Shown: positions 9,042 to 17,256 of the stretch, in pieces | Layout of the letters: each line of letters opens with the position of its first letter | How positions within the stretch are numbered: the stretch's first letter is position 1 | Source of the DNA: an uncultured Eubacteriales bacterium | GTDB lineage: Bacteria; Bacillota; Clostridia; Oscillospirales; Oscillospiraceae | Direction: 5' to 3' | DNA length: 64,000 nucleotides | NCBI GenBank assembly: GCA_900549545.1 | Contig: URPA01000002.1 | Coordinates: 55,177 to 119,176 of the forward strand | Notes under the pieces: model-generated | What the model was told of the DNA's origin: nothing | What the model saw: only the letters and a program-made list of their open reading frames with translations | Databases searched by the model: none | Made by a program: the position numbers and the translations under genes

Positions 9042-9074
9042 ATTGTATACAAAGGCTTTGCCTTTGTATACAAT
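9042..9074. promoter_or_regulatory. Pair of TTGTATACAA operator boxes
   Basis: Two identical TTGTATACAA palindromes (9043-9052 and 9064-9073) are 21 bases apart, two helical turns, and together make a 15-bp-arm inverted repeat. They match the core of the operator at 8885-8894 about 160 bases away, which suggests cooperative or looping repression by the GntR protein. Confidence 0.65.
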
Positions 9075-9075
9075 A

Positions 9076-9103
9076 AAAAAGCAGCACCGAAGTGCTGCTT
9101 TTT
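9076..9103 (-). terminator. Terminator of rpsU
   Basis: On the minus strand GCAGCAC, TTCG and GTGCTGC form a hairpin followed by six T, 15-40 bases after the rpsU stop. Confidence 0.9.
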
Positions 9104-9117
9104 AAGAGAATATTGCA

Positions 9118-9303
9118 TTAATAGTAACGCTTATTCTTGTTCTTGCGTGCTGCCTCAGACTTTTTGCGGCGCTTGACGCTGGGGCTCTGGTAGTACTCCT
9201 TCTTTCTCAGGTCAGCCAGGACGCCGGACTTAGCGCAGCTGCGCTTGAATCTTTTAAGAGCATTGTCCAGAGACTCATTCTCTTTGACATAAATTTCAGA
9301 CAT
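9118..9303 (-). CDS. rpsU: 30S ribosomal protein S21
   Basis: A 61-residue basic protein starting MSEIYVKENESLDNALKRFK and ending in a Lys/Arg-rich tail, which is the S21 family at its usual length. S21 joins the small subunit near the anti-Shine-Dalgarno end of 16S rRNA and helps mRNA binding. The start at 9303 was preferred because GGAGGGAGG lies just upstream; an open frame continues 15 codons further without a ribosome site. It has its own promoter and terminator. Confidence 0.96.
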   Translation of the reverse strand: MSEIYVKENESLDNALKRFKRSCAKSGVLADLRKKEYYQSPSVKRRKKSEAARKNKNKRYY

Positions 9304-9370
9304 ATATTTCCCTCCCTCCAAATACGCCAATGGCGCTTCAAGGGCCAAATTATTGGCTTTTAACGGACTT

Positions 9371-9399
9371 ATTATAACGGCTCAGGGCCGAAATGTCAA
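9371..9399 (-). promoter_or_regulatory. Consensus promoter of rpsU
   Basis: On the minus strand TTGACA (9394-9399) and TATAAT (9371-9376) are separated by exactly 17 bases, 68 bases upstream of the rpsU start. Confidence 0.88.
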
Positions 9400-9440
9400 G
9401 ACGGCTTTTAAGTGTCAAATGCTTAATTTTTCTAAATAAA

Positions 9441-10148
9441 TCAATATCTGCTCAGTGCGCCGCCCTTAAACAGCGGGAGCATGCCGGAGTCGGCATAGGA
9501 GATGAAATCCTCCCCGGCGACAATAATATGGTCCACGAACTCTATGCCCAGCGGCTCAAGCGCGGCAATGAGCTGCTTTGTGGCGGCGTTATCCTCCGGC
9601 GAGGGCAGCGCTATGCCGTCCGGGTGGTTGTGGGCGATGACCACGGCGCAGGCCTTGCAGCGAAGCGCCGTCTCTGTCATGAGGCGGAGGTTGGATTCAA
9701 CGGCGTTTGCCATGCCGCGCCCGACCTCGGCACATTTTATAATCCTGCGCTTTGCGTCAAGGCAGAGCATCAGCACGACCTCATCCTCCTCATACATGAA
9801 CCGCGGCATACAATATCTGCCCGCATCGGAAGAGCTGAGGATGGCGCGGATATCCTTGGTTTTGGAAATCTCGCTTCGTCTGGCTATCTGCAAGACAAGG
9901 CGCAGGAGCACCGCCGTGCTCTCGCCAACGCCCTCGACCTCCATCAGCTCCTGCTCGGTGGCGGTCAACACGCCGTTGAGCGTATCAAATTTATCCAGAA
10001 GCCTGTGCGCCAAAATGTTCGTGTCCTGCCGGGAGATGGCATAAAACAGCAGAAGCTCCAGGGCGTTCAAGTCAGAAAAGCCATAGAGCCCGCCCCTTTC
10101 TATAAAATTTTTCCGCAGGCGTTTTCTGTGTCCGTCATGCTCTCCCAC
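9441..10148 (-). CDS. radC: RadC-like JAB-domain protein
   Basis: A 235-residue RadC-family protein with an N-terminal helix-hairpin-helix region (VEGVGEST near 71-78) and a C-terminal JAB/MPN domain. The zinc motif is intact: His173 and His175 in HNHPDG and Asp186 in SPED. The cellular role of RadC is unsettled; the old DNA-repair label is not well supported, and the JAMM fold suggests a metal-dependent hydrolase. The likely start is GTG at 10148. It follows tsaD on the same strand by 21 bases, so it may be the last gene of a polA-rimI-tsaD-radC run. Confidence 0.9.
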   Translation of the reverse strand: MGEHDGHRKRLRKNFIERGGLYGFSDLNALELLLFYAISRQDTNILAHRLLDKFDTLNGVLTATEQELMEVEGVGESTAVLLRLVLQIARRSEISKTKDIRAILSSSDAGRYCMPRFMYEEDEVVLMLCLDAKRRIIKCAEVGRGMANAVESNLRLMTETALRCKACAVVIAHNHPDGIALPSPEDNAATKQLIAALEPLGIEFVDHIIVAGEDFISYADSGMLPLFKGGALSRY

Positions 10149-10169
10149 TATGCCCCGCCCCCTGTCAAG

Positions 10170-11171
10170 TCAAAGCTCCATGCTGGCGTATGCGTTCAAA
10201 TCGCTGCCGGCCCTTGTCCCGGCAAGGTACTCGTAATAGCCCTGCGCGCCAATCATCGCGCCGTTATCACCGCACAGGCGCAGCGGCGGGATAAACAGCT
10301 TGCAGCCCTCCTTCTCCGCGGCGGCCTGGAAATCGGCCCTGATGCGGGAGTTTGCCGCGACACCACCGGCGATGGCAATGTTTTTATAGCCAAGCTCACG
10401 GGCGGCGGCCATCGTGCGGGGCACAAGGCTGTCGCTGACGGCGCGGGTAAAGGACGCGGCGAGAGATGCCCTGTCCAGCGCCTCACCCTTCTGCTCGGCG
10501 TTGTGCACCAGATTCACCACTGCGGTTTTGAGCCCGGAAAAGCTCATGTCATAGGGGCTTGCGTCCACGACGGACACCGGGAAGTGGTATTTCTTATCGT
10601 CCCCGCCCTGGGACAAATCATCAAGGGGCTTTCCGCCGGGGTATGGCAGGCCAAGCACGCGCGCGGTCTTATCAAAGCACTCCCCCGCCGCGTCGTCTCT
10701 TGTTGCGCCGATAATCTTCATGTCCGTATACGAGCGGACATCGACTATCATCGTGTTGCCGCCGGAGATGGCGAGGCACAGAAACGGCGGCTCAAGCTCA
10801 GGGTAGGCGAGGTAATTTGCCGCGATATGGCCCCGGATATGGTGCACCGGGATAAGCGGCACGCCCAGCGCCAAGGCTGCGGCCTTGGCAAAGTTCACAC
10901 CCACCAGCACCGCGCCGATAAGCCCCGGCGCGTAGGAGACGGCAACAGCGTCAATGTCCTTTCGCGCAAGCCCGGCAGCGTCCAGCGCGCGCTGGGCCAG
11001 AATGGAAATGACCTCCACGTGGCAGCGGGAGGCAATTTCCGGCACAACGCCGCCGTATACCGCGTGGAGCTTTGCCTGAGATGCTATCTGGTCGGTCAGA
11101 ATTTTGCGCCCGTCCTCCACTATGGCGGCGGCTGTCTCGTCGCAGGTTGATTCAAATGCCAGTATTTTCAA
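10170..11171 (-). CDS. tsaD: tRNA N6-threonylcarbamoyladenosine synthase subunit TsaD
   Basis: A 333-residue ASKHA-fold protein of the Kae1/TsaD family, which transfers threonylcarbamoyl from its AMP adduct to A37 of ANN-reading tRNAs together with TsaB and TsaE. His111 and His115 in HHIRGH are the metal ligands, GGNTM forms part of the nucleotide site, and CGDNGAMIG lies near the C-terminus. Translation starts at TTG 11171, with GAGG about ten bases upstream. rimI lies directly upstream, the common Firmicutes arrangement, although tsaB is not adjacent here. Confidence 0.95.
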   Translation of the reverse strand: MKILAFESTCDETAAAIVEDGRKILTDQIASQAKLHAVYGGVVPEIASRCHVEVISILAQRALDAAGLARKDIDAVAVSYAPGLIGAVLVGVNFAKAAALALGVPLIPVHHIRGHIAANYLAYPELEPPFLCLAISGGNTMIVDVRSYTDMKIIGATRDDAAGECFDKTARVLGLPYPGGKPLDDLSQGGDDKKYHFPVSVVDASPYDMSFSGLKTAVVNLVHNAEQKGEALDRASLAASFTRAVSDSLVPRTMAAARELGYKNIAIAGGVAANSRIRADFQAAAEKEGCKLFIPPLRLCGDNGAMIGAQGYYEYLAGTRAGSDLNAYASMEL

Positions 11172-11183
11172 AGCTAAAGCGCC

Positions 11184-11627
11184 TCATTTCAAAAATTTGG
11201 TCATCAGTATTGCGTCCTCTTTCGGGCGCTGGTAATAGTCCTTGCGCTCGCCCACGGGCATAAAGCCCTGCTGAGCATAGAGCGCCTTGGCAGGCTCGTT
11301 GCTCCGGCGCACCTCAAGCGTCACGAAGCTCAGCTCAAGCTCCCGCGCCTGCTCCATAAGCGCTGTTATAAGCGCCCGGCCAATGCCCTGCCGCCGTGCG
11401 GTGGGCGCTGTGGCGACGTTGGAGATATACCCCTCATCGAGCACGAACATCATGCCCACATAGCCCAGGAGCTCACCAGCGCGCTCGGCAACCACAAAGC
11501 GGTGGTTTTTGTCGGGCAGTTGGCCGATAAGCTGTTCAGCCGTCCACGGCATGGAGAAGCACTGCTGCTCCAGCACTTCAAGCGCCGGGATATCCTCCAT
11601 GCGCGCGTCTCTTATTATAAGCTCCAC
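11184..11627 (-). CDS. rimI: Ribosomal protein S18 alanine N-acetyltransferase RimI
   Basis: A 147-residue GNAT acetyltransferase. The acetyl-CoA site RRQGIGRALI is near residues 79-88, and the C-terminal NEPAKALYAQQGFMPVGERKDYY pattern is typical of RimI. It acetylates the N-terminal alanine of S18. The start is GTG at 11627, immediately after the polA stop, using a GGAGG site in the end of polA, so it is translationally coupled. Placement next to tsaD matches the conserved pairing of these genes. Confidence 0.9.
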   Translation of the reverse strand: MELIIRDARMEDIPALEVLEQQCFSMPWTAEQLIGQLPDKNHRFVVAERAGELLGYVGMMFVLDEGYISNVATAPTARRQGIGRALITALMEQARELELSFVTLEVRRSNEPAKALYAQQGFMPVGERKDYYQRPKEDAILMTKFLK

Positions 11628-14186
11628 TCAGTGCGCCTCCGCCCAGCTCTTGCCGGAGCTGACATCCGCCGTCAACGGCACGGACAGCGTCACCGCGCGC
11701 TCCATCTCTTCCTTCAAAAGCCGCTCGACCGTCTCCCTCTCCTCCTCGGGGCACTCGACAATCAGCTCGTCATGCACCTGAAGAATAAGCCTTGATTTAA
11801 GCTTCTCGGTTTTCAATCGGCGGTAAACATTGACCATGGCTATCTTGATAACGTCAGCGGCGGTGCCTTGGATGGGCATGTTCAGCGCCACCCGCTCTCC
11901 AAAGGAGCGCATATTGAAGTTAGAGCTTTTGAGCTCAGGCAAATAACGCCGGCGGCCAAAGAGCGTGCTGACATAGCCGTCGTCCTTTGCCTTTTCGACG
12001 ATGGCCTTCATATAATCCCGGACGCCGTGATACTTCTCCATATACGCGTCCATGTAAGCCTTGGCCTCCCACTGGCTCACGCCGATATCCTGTGCCAATG
12101 AAAAGGCGGAAATGCCGTAGACAATGCCGAAGTTTACGGCCTTGGCGCTGCTGCGCATTGCGGGTGTAACCTCGCTCAGCGGCACGCCGAACACGTGCGA
12201 CGCTGTCACCGCGTGGAAATCCTCCCCGCTCAAAAAAGCGTCCTGCATGGTTTTGTCCCCGGAAATATGCGCCAGCAGCCGAAGCTCTATCTGGCTGTAA
12301 TCCGCGTCCACCAGCGTCATGCCCGCCGGGGCGACGAACATACGCCGTATCTGCGCCCCCTGCTTCTTGCGCACGGGGATATTCTGCAAATTCGGCTCGG
12401 TCGAGGAGAGCCTGCCGGTAGCCGTGACGGTCATCTGGAAGCTGGTGCGTATCCTGCCGTCCGGGTCTATGACCTTCAAAAGCCCGTCGGCATAGGTGGA
12501 TTTGAGCTTTGTGAGCGTGCGGTAATCAAGCACAAGGTCAGCAATCGGGAACTTGCCGCGGAGCTTTTCAAGAATGTCCGCGTTGGTGCTCCAGCCGGTC
12601 TTGGTCTTTTTGCCGTAGGGCAGCTCCAGCTTATTAAACAGCACCTCGCCGAGCTGCTTTGGTGAGTTTATATTAAACTCACCGCCCGCGATGTCCCAAA
12701 TCTGATTCTGGAGGCTCTCTATATCGCCGTTCATGCTCTCGCCAAACTGGTAGAGCGCCGCGCGGTCGACCAAAAATCCCGCCTGCTCCATATCCGCAAG
12801 CACCGCGCACAGCGGCAGCTCCACATCGTAATAGAGCTTGTCCATGTTTAGCTCGTGCAGGCACTTGTCAAGCTCGGGATAGAGCATGTACAGCGCCTGC
12901 GCGCCGTCGATCTCGCCGCCGAAATACTTCTGCGAAAGGCGGGGCAGCGCGTAATCCCCGGCGGTAGCATCCAGCAGATACTCCGCCAGCGCCGCATCGA
13001 ACACGAAGCCGTCAAGCGGCAGACCCTCGGCCTTCAAAAGCCCCATGAGCTCCTTTACATTGTGGCCAATCTTCTTTATCTCCGGCGAGAACAGCCGCCG
13101 CAGGAGGGCGTTATACTCCTCCCCCGCGGTCGCCCATGCCGCCTCACAGACCTTTTCCCCGTCGCAGAGCTCAATGCGGTCAAGCCCGTCAAGGCAGAGC
13201 ACCGCAACGCTCTCCGCCTTGGAGACTGTCTCCGCCAGCGCCGCCATGGCGGCAGCGTCCTCTATCACCACTCTGGGCAGAGCCTTGGCGCTCCCGGCGC
13301 TCTGTACGCTCTCATCGGGGGAAACGCCCCATTTTTCAATGAATTTATTAAAACCCAGCCGCTTTAGAAGCGGATAGAGCTCAGATTTATAATCCCTGTT
13401 CCAGAGGCTGTCCTCGGGCTTAAACTCCAACGGCGCGTCGCGCACGATGGTTGCAAGCCAATAGGACATGTCTGCGCTCTCGCGGCCCTCAAGCAGCTTT
13501 CTTCTGGCAGCGGGCTTTATCTCCGGCGCGTCAATATTCTCATACACCCGCTCAAGGCCGCCGAAGCGGCGCAGCAGGTCCATTGCGGACTTCTCGCCGA
13601 TGCCGGGCACGCCGGGGATATTATCGGACGCATCACCCATCAGGGCCTTGAGGTCGACCATAAGCTTCGGCTCAAAGCCGTATTCCTCAAGAAAGCGCGT
13701 CGGTGTGTAAAGTATAGTCTCAGTTTGACCCATGCGGGTCTTGACATTGCAGACGGTGGTGCTGTCCGTTATAAGCTGCAAGCTGTCCTTATCGCCGGTG
13801 ACTATGACGCAGTCCCAGCCCTCGGCCTCGCATTTTGCGGCGGCTGTGCCCAGAATATCATCCGCCTCGTAGCCCTCAAGCTCATAGCGGCGGATGCCCA
13901 TCGCGTCAAGCAGCTCTTTAATGAGCGGCATCTGCACCGCGAGCTCCTCGGGCATGGGCTTGCGCTTGGCCTTGTAGCCGTCATAGCTCTTATGGCGGAA
14001 GGTTGGCGCTTTGAGGTCAAAGCTCACGCAGACCGCGTCGGGTTTCTGCTCGTCCAGCAGCTTCTGGAGGATGGAGGCAAAGCCAAAGACGGCGTTTGTG
14101 GGCGTCCCGTCCGGGGCGTTGAGCGGGCGCACGCCGTAAAAGGCGCGGTTTGCCATGCTGTTGCCGTCAAGTATCATCAGTTTCAT
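11628..14186 (-). CDS. polA: DNA polymerase I
   Basis: An 852-residue family A polymerase. Residues 1-290 form the 5' nuclease (DGNSMANRAFYG at the start, YEADDILGT, GDKDSLQL, GDASDNIPGVPGIG), and about 480-852 form the polymerase with DYSQIELRLLAHISGD, the O-helix region SSAKAVNFGIVYG and LQVHDELIVECP. The middle 3'-5' exonuclease domain has lost its acidic motifs (CLDGLD where DTETDS is expected), so proofreading is probably absent, as in many Gram-positive polymerases. It works in gap filling and repair and sits beside uvrB, consistent with excision repair. Confidence 0.96.
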   Translation of the reverse strand: MKLMILDGNSMANRAFYGVRPLNAPDGTPTNAVFGFASILQKLLDEQKPDAVCVSFDLKAPTFRHKSYDGYKAKRKPMPEELAVQMPLIKELLDAMGIRRYELEGYEADDILGTAAAKCEAEGWDCVIVTGDKDSLQLITDSTTVCNVKTRMGQTETILYTPTRFLEEYGFEPKLMVDLKALMGDASDNIPGVPGIGEKSAMDLLRRFGGLERVYENIDAPEIKPAARRKLLEGRESADMSYWLATIVRDAPLEFKPEDSLWNRDYKSELYPLLKRLGFNKFIEKWGVSPDESVQSAGSAKALPRVVIEDAAAMAALAETVSKAESVAVLCLDGLDRIELCDGEKVCEAAWATAGEEYNALLRRLFSPEIKKIGHNVKELMGLLKAEGLPLDGFVFDAALAEYLLDATAGDYALPRLSQKYFGGEIDGAQALYMLYPELDKCLHELNMDKLYYDVELPLCAVLADMEQAGFLVDRAALYQFGESMNGDIESLQNQIWDIAGGEFNINSPKQLGEVLFNKLELPYGKKTKTGWSTNADILEKLRGKFPIADLVLDYRTLTKLKSTYADGLLKVIDPDGRIRTSFQMTVTATGRLSSTEPNLQNIPVRKKQGAQIRRMFVAPAGMTLVDADYSQIELRLLAHISGDKTMQDAFLSGEDFHAVTASHVFGVPLSEVTPAMRSSAKAVNFGIVYGISAFSLAQDIGVSQWEAKAYMDAYMEKYHGVRDYMKAIVEKAKDDGYVSTLFGRRRYLPELKSSNFNMRSFGERVALNMPIQGTAADVIKIAMVNVYRRLKTEKLKSRLILQVHDELIVECPEEERETVERLLKEEMERAVTLSVPLTADVSSGKSWAEAH

Positions 14187-14196
14187 GCCTGTCCCC

Positions 14197-16176
14197 CTAT
14201 TTCTCGCCGCGCAGGCGGATTATCTCATCACGAAGCTCTGCGGCAATCTCAAATTCGAGCATCTGCGCCGCCTTGCGCATCTTGGCTTCAAGCTTGTCTA
14301 TAAGCTCCGCCCGCTCTCTGTTAGTCAGCTTCACGCCGCTCTTCTTAGCGGCCGCGGTGCTTGCGTCGGCAGAGATCTCAATAATATCGCGCACGTTTTT
14401 GATTATCGTTTTCGGGACTATTCCGTGCTCCTCGTTATACGCCTTCTGCTTCTGGCGGCGGCGGTTGGTCTCATCAATACACGCGCGCATTGAGGGCGTT
14501 ATCGTGTCGGCGTACATTATAACAATGCTCTCGGCGTTTCGCGCCGCCCTGCCGACGGTCTGGATGAGGCTTGTCTCGCTGCGCAAAAAGCCCTCTTTAT
14601 CCGCGTCCAAAATGGCAACGAGCCCCACTTCGGGTATATCCAGGCCCTCACGAAGGAGGTTGATCCCCACCAGAACATCAAATTCGCCCAAACGCAGGTC
14701 GCGGATTATCTCCATGCGCTCAATGGTTCCTATGTCATGGTGCATATAGCGGCAGCGGATGCCGGCGTTTGTAAGATAGTCCGACAAATCCTCCGCCATG
14801 CGCTTTGTAAGCGTCGTCACAAGGGAGCGCATGCCCTTTTCTATGCGGCCGTTGATTTCGCCGATAAGATCGTCAATCTGCCCCTGAATCGGGCGGACAA
14901 ATATCTCCGGGTCCAAAAGCCCCGTCGGGCGGATGATCTGCTCCACGACCTGCCCCGCGCGCTCGCGCTCATACTGGCCGGGCGTAGCGGAGACATAGAC
15001 CCGCTGGTGGATGCGCTCGGTAAACTCCTCAAACTTGAGCGGGCGGTTATCATAGGCAGACGGCAGGCGAAAGCCGTATTCAACCAAGGAATCCTTCCGC
15101 GCCCTGTCGCCCCGGTACATGGCGCGCACCTGCGGCAGGGTGACATGGCTCTCGTCCACAAAGAGAAGAAAATCATCCGGGAAATAGTCAATAAGCGTCA
15201 TGGGCGGGCTGCCCGGCGCTCTGTCAGATATTACGCGGGAGTAGTTCTCAATTCCGGTGCAGTAGCCCAGCTCCTGCATCATCTCAATGTCATAATCCGT
15301 GCGCTGGCGGATGCGCTGCGCCTCGAGCAGCTTGTTGTTCTCCTCGAAAAACTTCACCCGCTCGTCGCACTCAGTGCGTATGCGCTCGATGGCCGCCGCC
15401 ATTTTTTCTTTGGTGGTGACATAGTGGCTCGCGGGGTAAATAGCGGCATGGTTTACATAACGTATAGGCACACCGGTCAAAGCGTTAATCTCGCTTATCC
15501 TGTCGATTTCATCCCCGAAAAACTCTACTCTTATTGCCTTGTCCTTGGAGTAGGCTGGGAAAATCTCCACCGTATCACCGCGCACGCGGAACATGTTGCG
15601 TTCAAAAGCGATGTCGTTTCGTTCATAGCGGATCTCCACCAACTTTCTCAGCAGCGCGTCAAAATCCCGCACCTGTCCGGGGCGGAGGGAGATGACCATG
15701 TTGGCATAGTCAATAGGGTCGCCCAAGCCATAAATGCAGGACACAGAGGACACAACGATAACATCCCGCCGCTCAAAGAGGCTGGAGGTCGCGCTATGGC
15801 GCAGGCGCTCTATCTCGTCGTTTATGGAGCAGTCCTTTTCAATAAAGGTGTCCGTGTGCGGGATATAGGCCTCGGGCTGGTAGTAATCGTAGTAGGAAAC
15901 AAAATACTCCACCGCGTTATCCGGGAAAAACTCCCGGAACTCGCTGCAAAGCTGCGCGGCGAGGGTTTTATTGTGCGCCAGGACAAGGGTCGGGCGGTTG
16001 AGGCGGGCGATGACGTTTGCCATAGTGAAGGTCTTGCCCGAACCGGTGACGCCGAGGAGCACCTGCTCGTCTATTCCGTTTTCAATGGCGCTGACGAGGC
16101 CCTCTATCGCCTCCGGCTGGTCGCCGGTTGGCTGGTAGGGTGCTTTGAGATGAAAGATCTGCTCCGTATTCTCCAC
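14197..16176 (-). CDS. uvrB: Excinuclease ABC subunit B
   Basis: A 659-residue UvrB, the helicase-like damage-verification subunit of nucleotide excision repair. GVTGSGKTFTM near residues 43-53 is Walker A, the YYDYYQPEAYIP segment marks the beta-hairpin that locks damaged DNA, and a UVR motif that binds UvrC occupies the last 40 residues. The start is GTG at 16176 with GGAGGGGAG upstream. A TATAAT lies near 16213-16218 on the minus strand without a good -35 box, and no LexA-type operator was recognised. polA follows after ten bases. Confidence 0.96.
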   Translation of the reverse strand: MENTEQIFHLKAPYQPTGDQPEAIEGLVSAIENGIDEQVLLGVTGSGKTFTMANVIARLNRPTLVLAHNKTLAAQLCSEFREFFPDNAVEYFVSYYDYYQPEAYIPHTDTFIEKDCSINDEIERLRHSATSSLFERRDVIVVSSVSCIYGLGDPIDYANMVISLRPGQVRDFDALLRKLVEIRYERNDIAFERNMFRVRGDTVEIFPAYSKDKAIRVEFFGDEIDRISEINALTGVPIRYVNHAAIYPASHYVTTKEKMAAAIERIRTECDERVKFFEENNKLLEAQRIRQRTDYDIEMMQELGYCTGIENYSRVISDRAPGSPPMTLIDYFPDDFLLFVDESHVTLPQVRAMYRGDRARKDSLVEYGFRLPSAYDNRPLKFEEFTERIHQRVYVSATPGQYERERAGQVVEQIIRPTGLLDPEIFVRPIQGQIDDLIGEINGRIEKGMRSLVTTLTKRMAEDLSDYLTNAGIRCRYMHHDIGTIERMEIIRDLRLGEFDVLVGINLLREGLDIPEVGLVAILDADKEGFLRSETSLIQTVGRAARNAESIVIMYADTITPSMRACIDETNRRRQKQKAYNEEHGIVPKTIIKNVRDIIEISADASTAAAKKSGVKLTNRERAELIDKLEAKMRKAAQMLEFEIAAELRDEIIRLRGEK

Positions 16177-16296
16177 GCGCTCCCCTCCTGTCTCACAAAA
16201 TTTTGCATGATATTATACCATATCTTTGCCGCATTTTCCACTGTCCAAGTCAATTTCTTAGTAATAAATTTGTTTTTTTCATTCAACGCACAAAAT

Positions 16297-16327
16297 ATCC
16301 GCCGCAGCATCGGATGTTACGGCGGAT
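16297..16327 (-). terminator. Terminator after the family 2 glycosyltransferase
   Basis: ATCCGCCG and CGGCGGAT form an 8-bp stem with a 15-base loop; ATTTTG follows on the minus strand, a weak U-tract. Confidence 0.6.
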
Positions 16328-16332
16328 TAAAA

Positions 16333-17256
16333 TCACTTTTTGAAAAGCCTTCGGGCAATCGCGTGAAGACCGTTATAGTTTAGGCTCATAACAATGCGGC
16401 GCTTTAGACTCTGCTTTTTATAGCCGGGGCAGGCACGCAAATCGGGGATATTCTCCCGTGCATAGTCCCTCAGAGTTTTGATGACCTCCTCGCAGCCCTC
16501 GCCCCGCTGGACATTGACGCGGTTGATGGTGTCCAGCAGCAGATGGCAGAGCAAAAGCTCCTCAAACTCAGCCATATACCCGCGCGGCAGCATATAGGCC
16601 TTCAAGTCCTCCATAATGCTTATCATGTCCAGATTTTTCCGGGCATTTTTGTTGTTCATAGTGGACTGCTGCCCGCAGCGGTAGAAATAAAGCCCCTCGC
16701 TGACCCGTGCAATGTTCTTGCAGCCAAGCATCGTTTTTATGACAAACTCCGCGTCCTCATACCACAGCCCCTCCGGAAACCGTATATCGCCAACGGCATC
16801 GCGCCGAAACAGCTTGTCGCAGGGGCCGGTGGGAATAGACATAGGCTCTTCAAAACGGGAATTTGCCCGGTACTCCTCTCTGCCATCAGGGTAAACGGAA
16901 ACCATATCGCAAATTACCAGCTCCGCGCAGCTCTCCACGGCCGCTGAGTACAGGCGCTGATACATGGAGGTATCCACCCAGTCATCGCTGTCAACAAAGC
17001 CCAGATAGTCCCCTCTGGCCATGTCTATGCCGATATTCCGTGCCCGGCCCTGCCCGCCGTTTTCAACGGTTTTTGTGCGGATAAGCTTGGGATGTTGGTT
17101 TACATAACTATCTATAATTTGCTGTGAGCCGTCGGTGGAGCCGTCGTTTATGAGGATGATCTCATAGTCATCGATCGTCTGGCCCACGAGGGAGTCAAGG
17201 CATTTTTCAAGATACTCCCCGGCGTTATACACCGGCACTATAATGCTGAGCTTCAT
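16333..17256 (-). CDS. Family 2 glycosyltransferase
   Basis: A 307-residue GT-A fold enzyme. VPVYNAGEYLEKCLDSL (8-24) and ILINDGSTDGS (34-44) bind the nucleotide sugar, and GFVDSDDW near residue 91 carries the DxD metal motif. The C-terminal part is basic and amphipathic, suggesting attachment to the inner membrane face. Donor and acceptor cannot be told from sequence. The ATG overlaps the stop of the upstream O-antigen ligase-like gene by four bases, so it is part of a three-gene surface-glycan cluster. Confidence 0.9.
   Translation of the reverse strand: MKLSIIVPVYNAGEYLEKCLDSLVGQTIDDYEIILINDGSTDGSQQIIDSYVNQHPKLIRTKTVENGGQGRARNIGIDMARGDYLGFVDSDDWVDTSMYQRLYSAAVESCAELVICDMVSVYPDGREEYRANSRFEEPMSIPTGPCDKLFRRDAVGDIRFPEGLWYEDAEFVIKTMLGCKNIARVSEGLYFYRCGQQSTMNNKNARKNLDMISIMEDLKAYMLPRGYMAEFEELLLCHLLLDTINRVNVQRGEGCEEVIKTLRDYARENIPDLRACPGYKKQSLKRRIVMSLNYNGLHAIARRLFKK

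Noticed and set aside
16177..16332. LexA-controlled promoter for uvrB
   Set aside because: No CGAAC-N4-GTTCG-type site is present in the gap; only a TATAAT without a good -35 box is seen.
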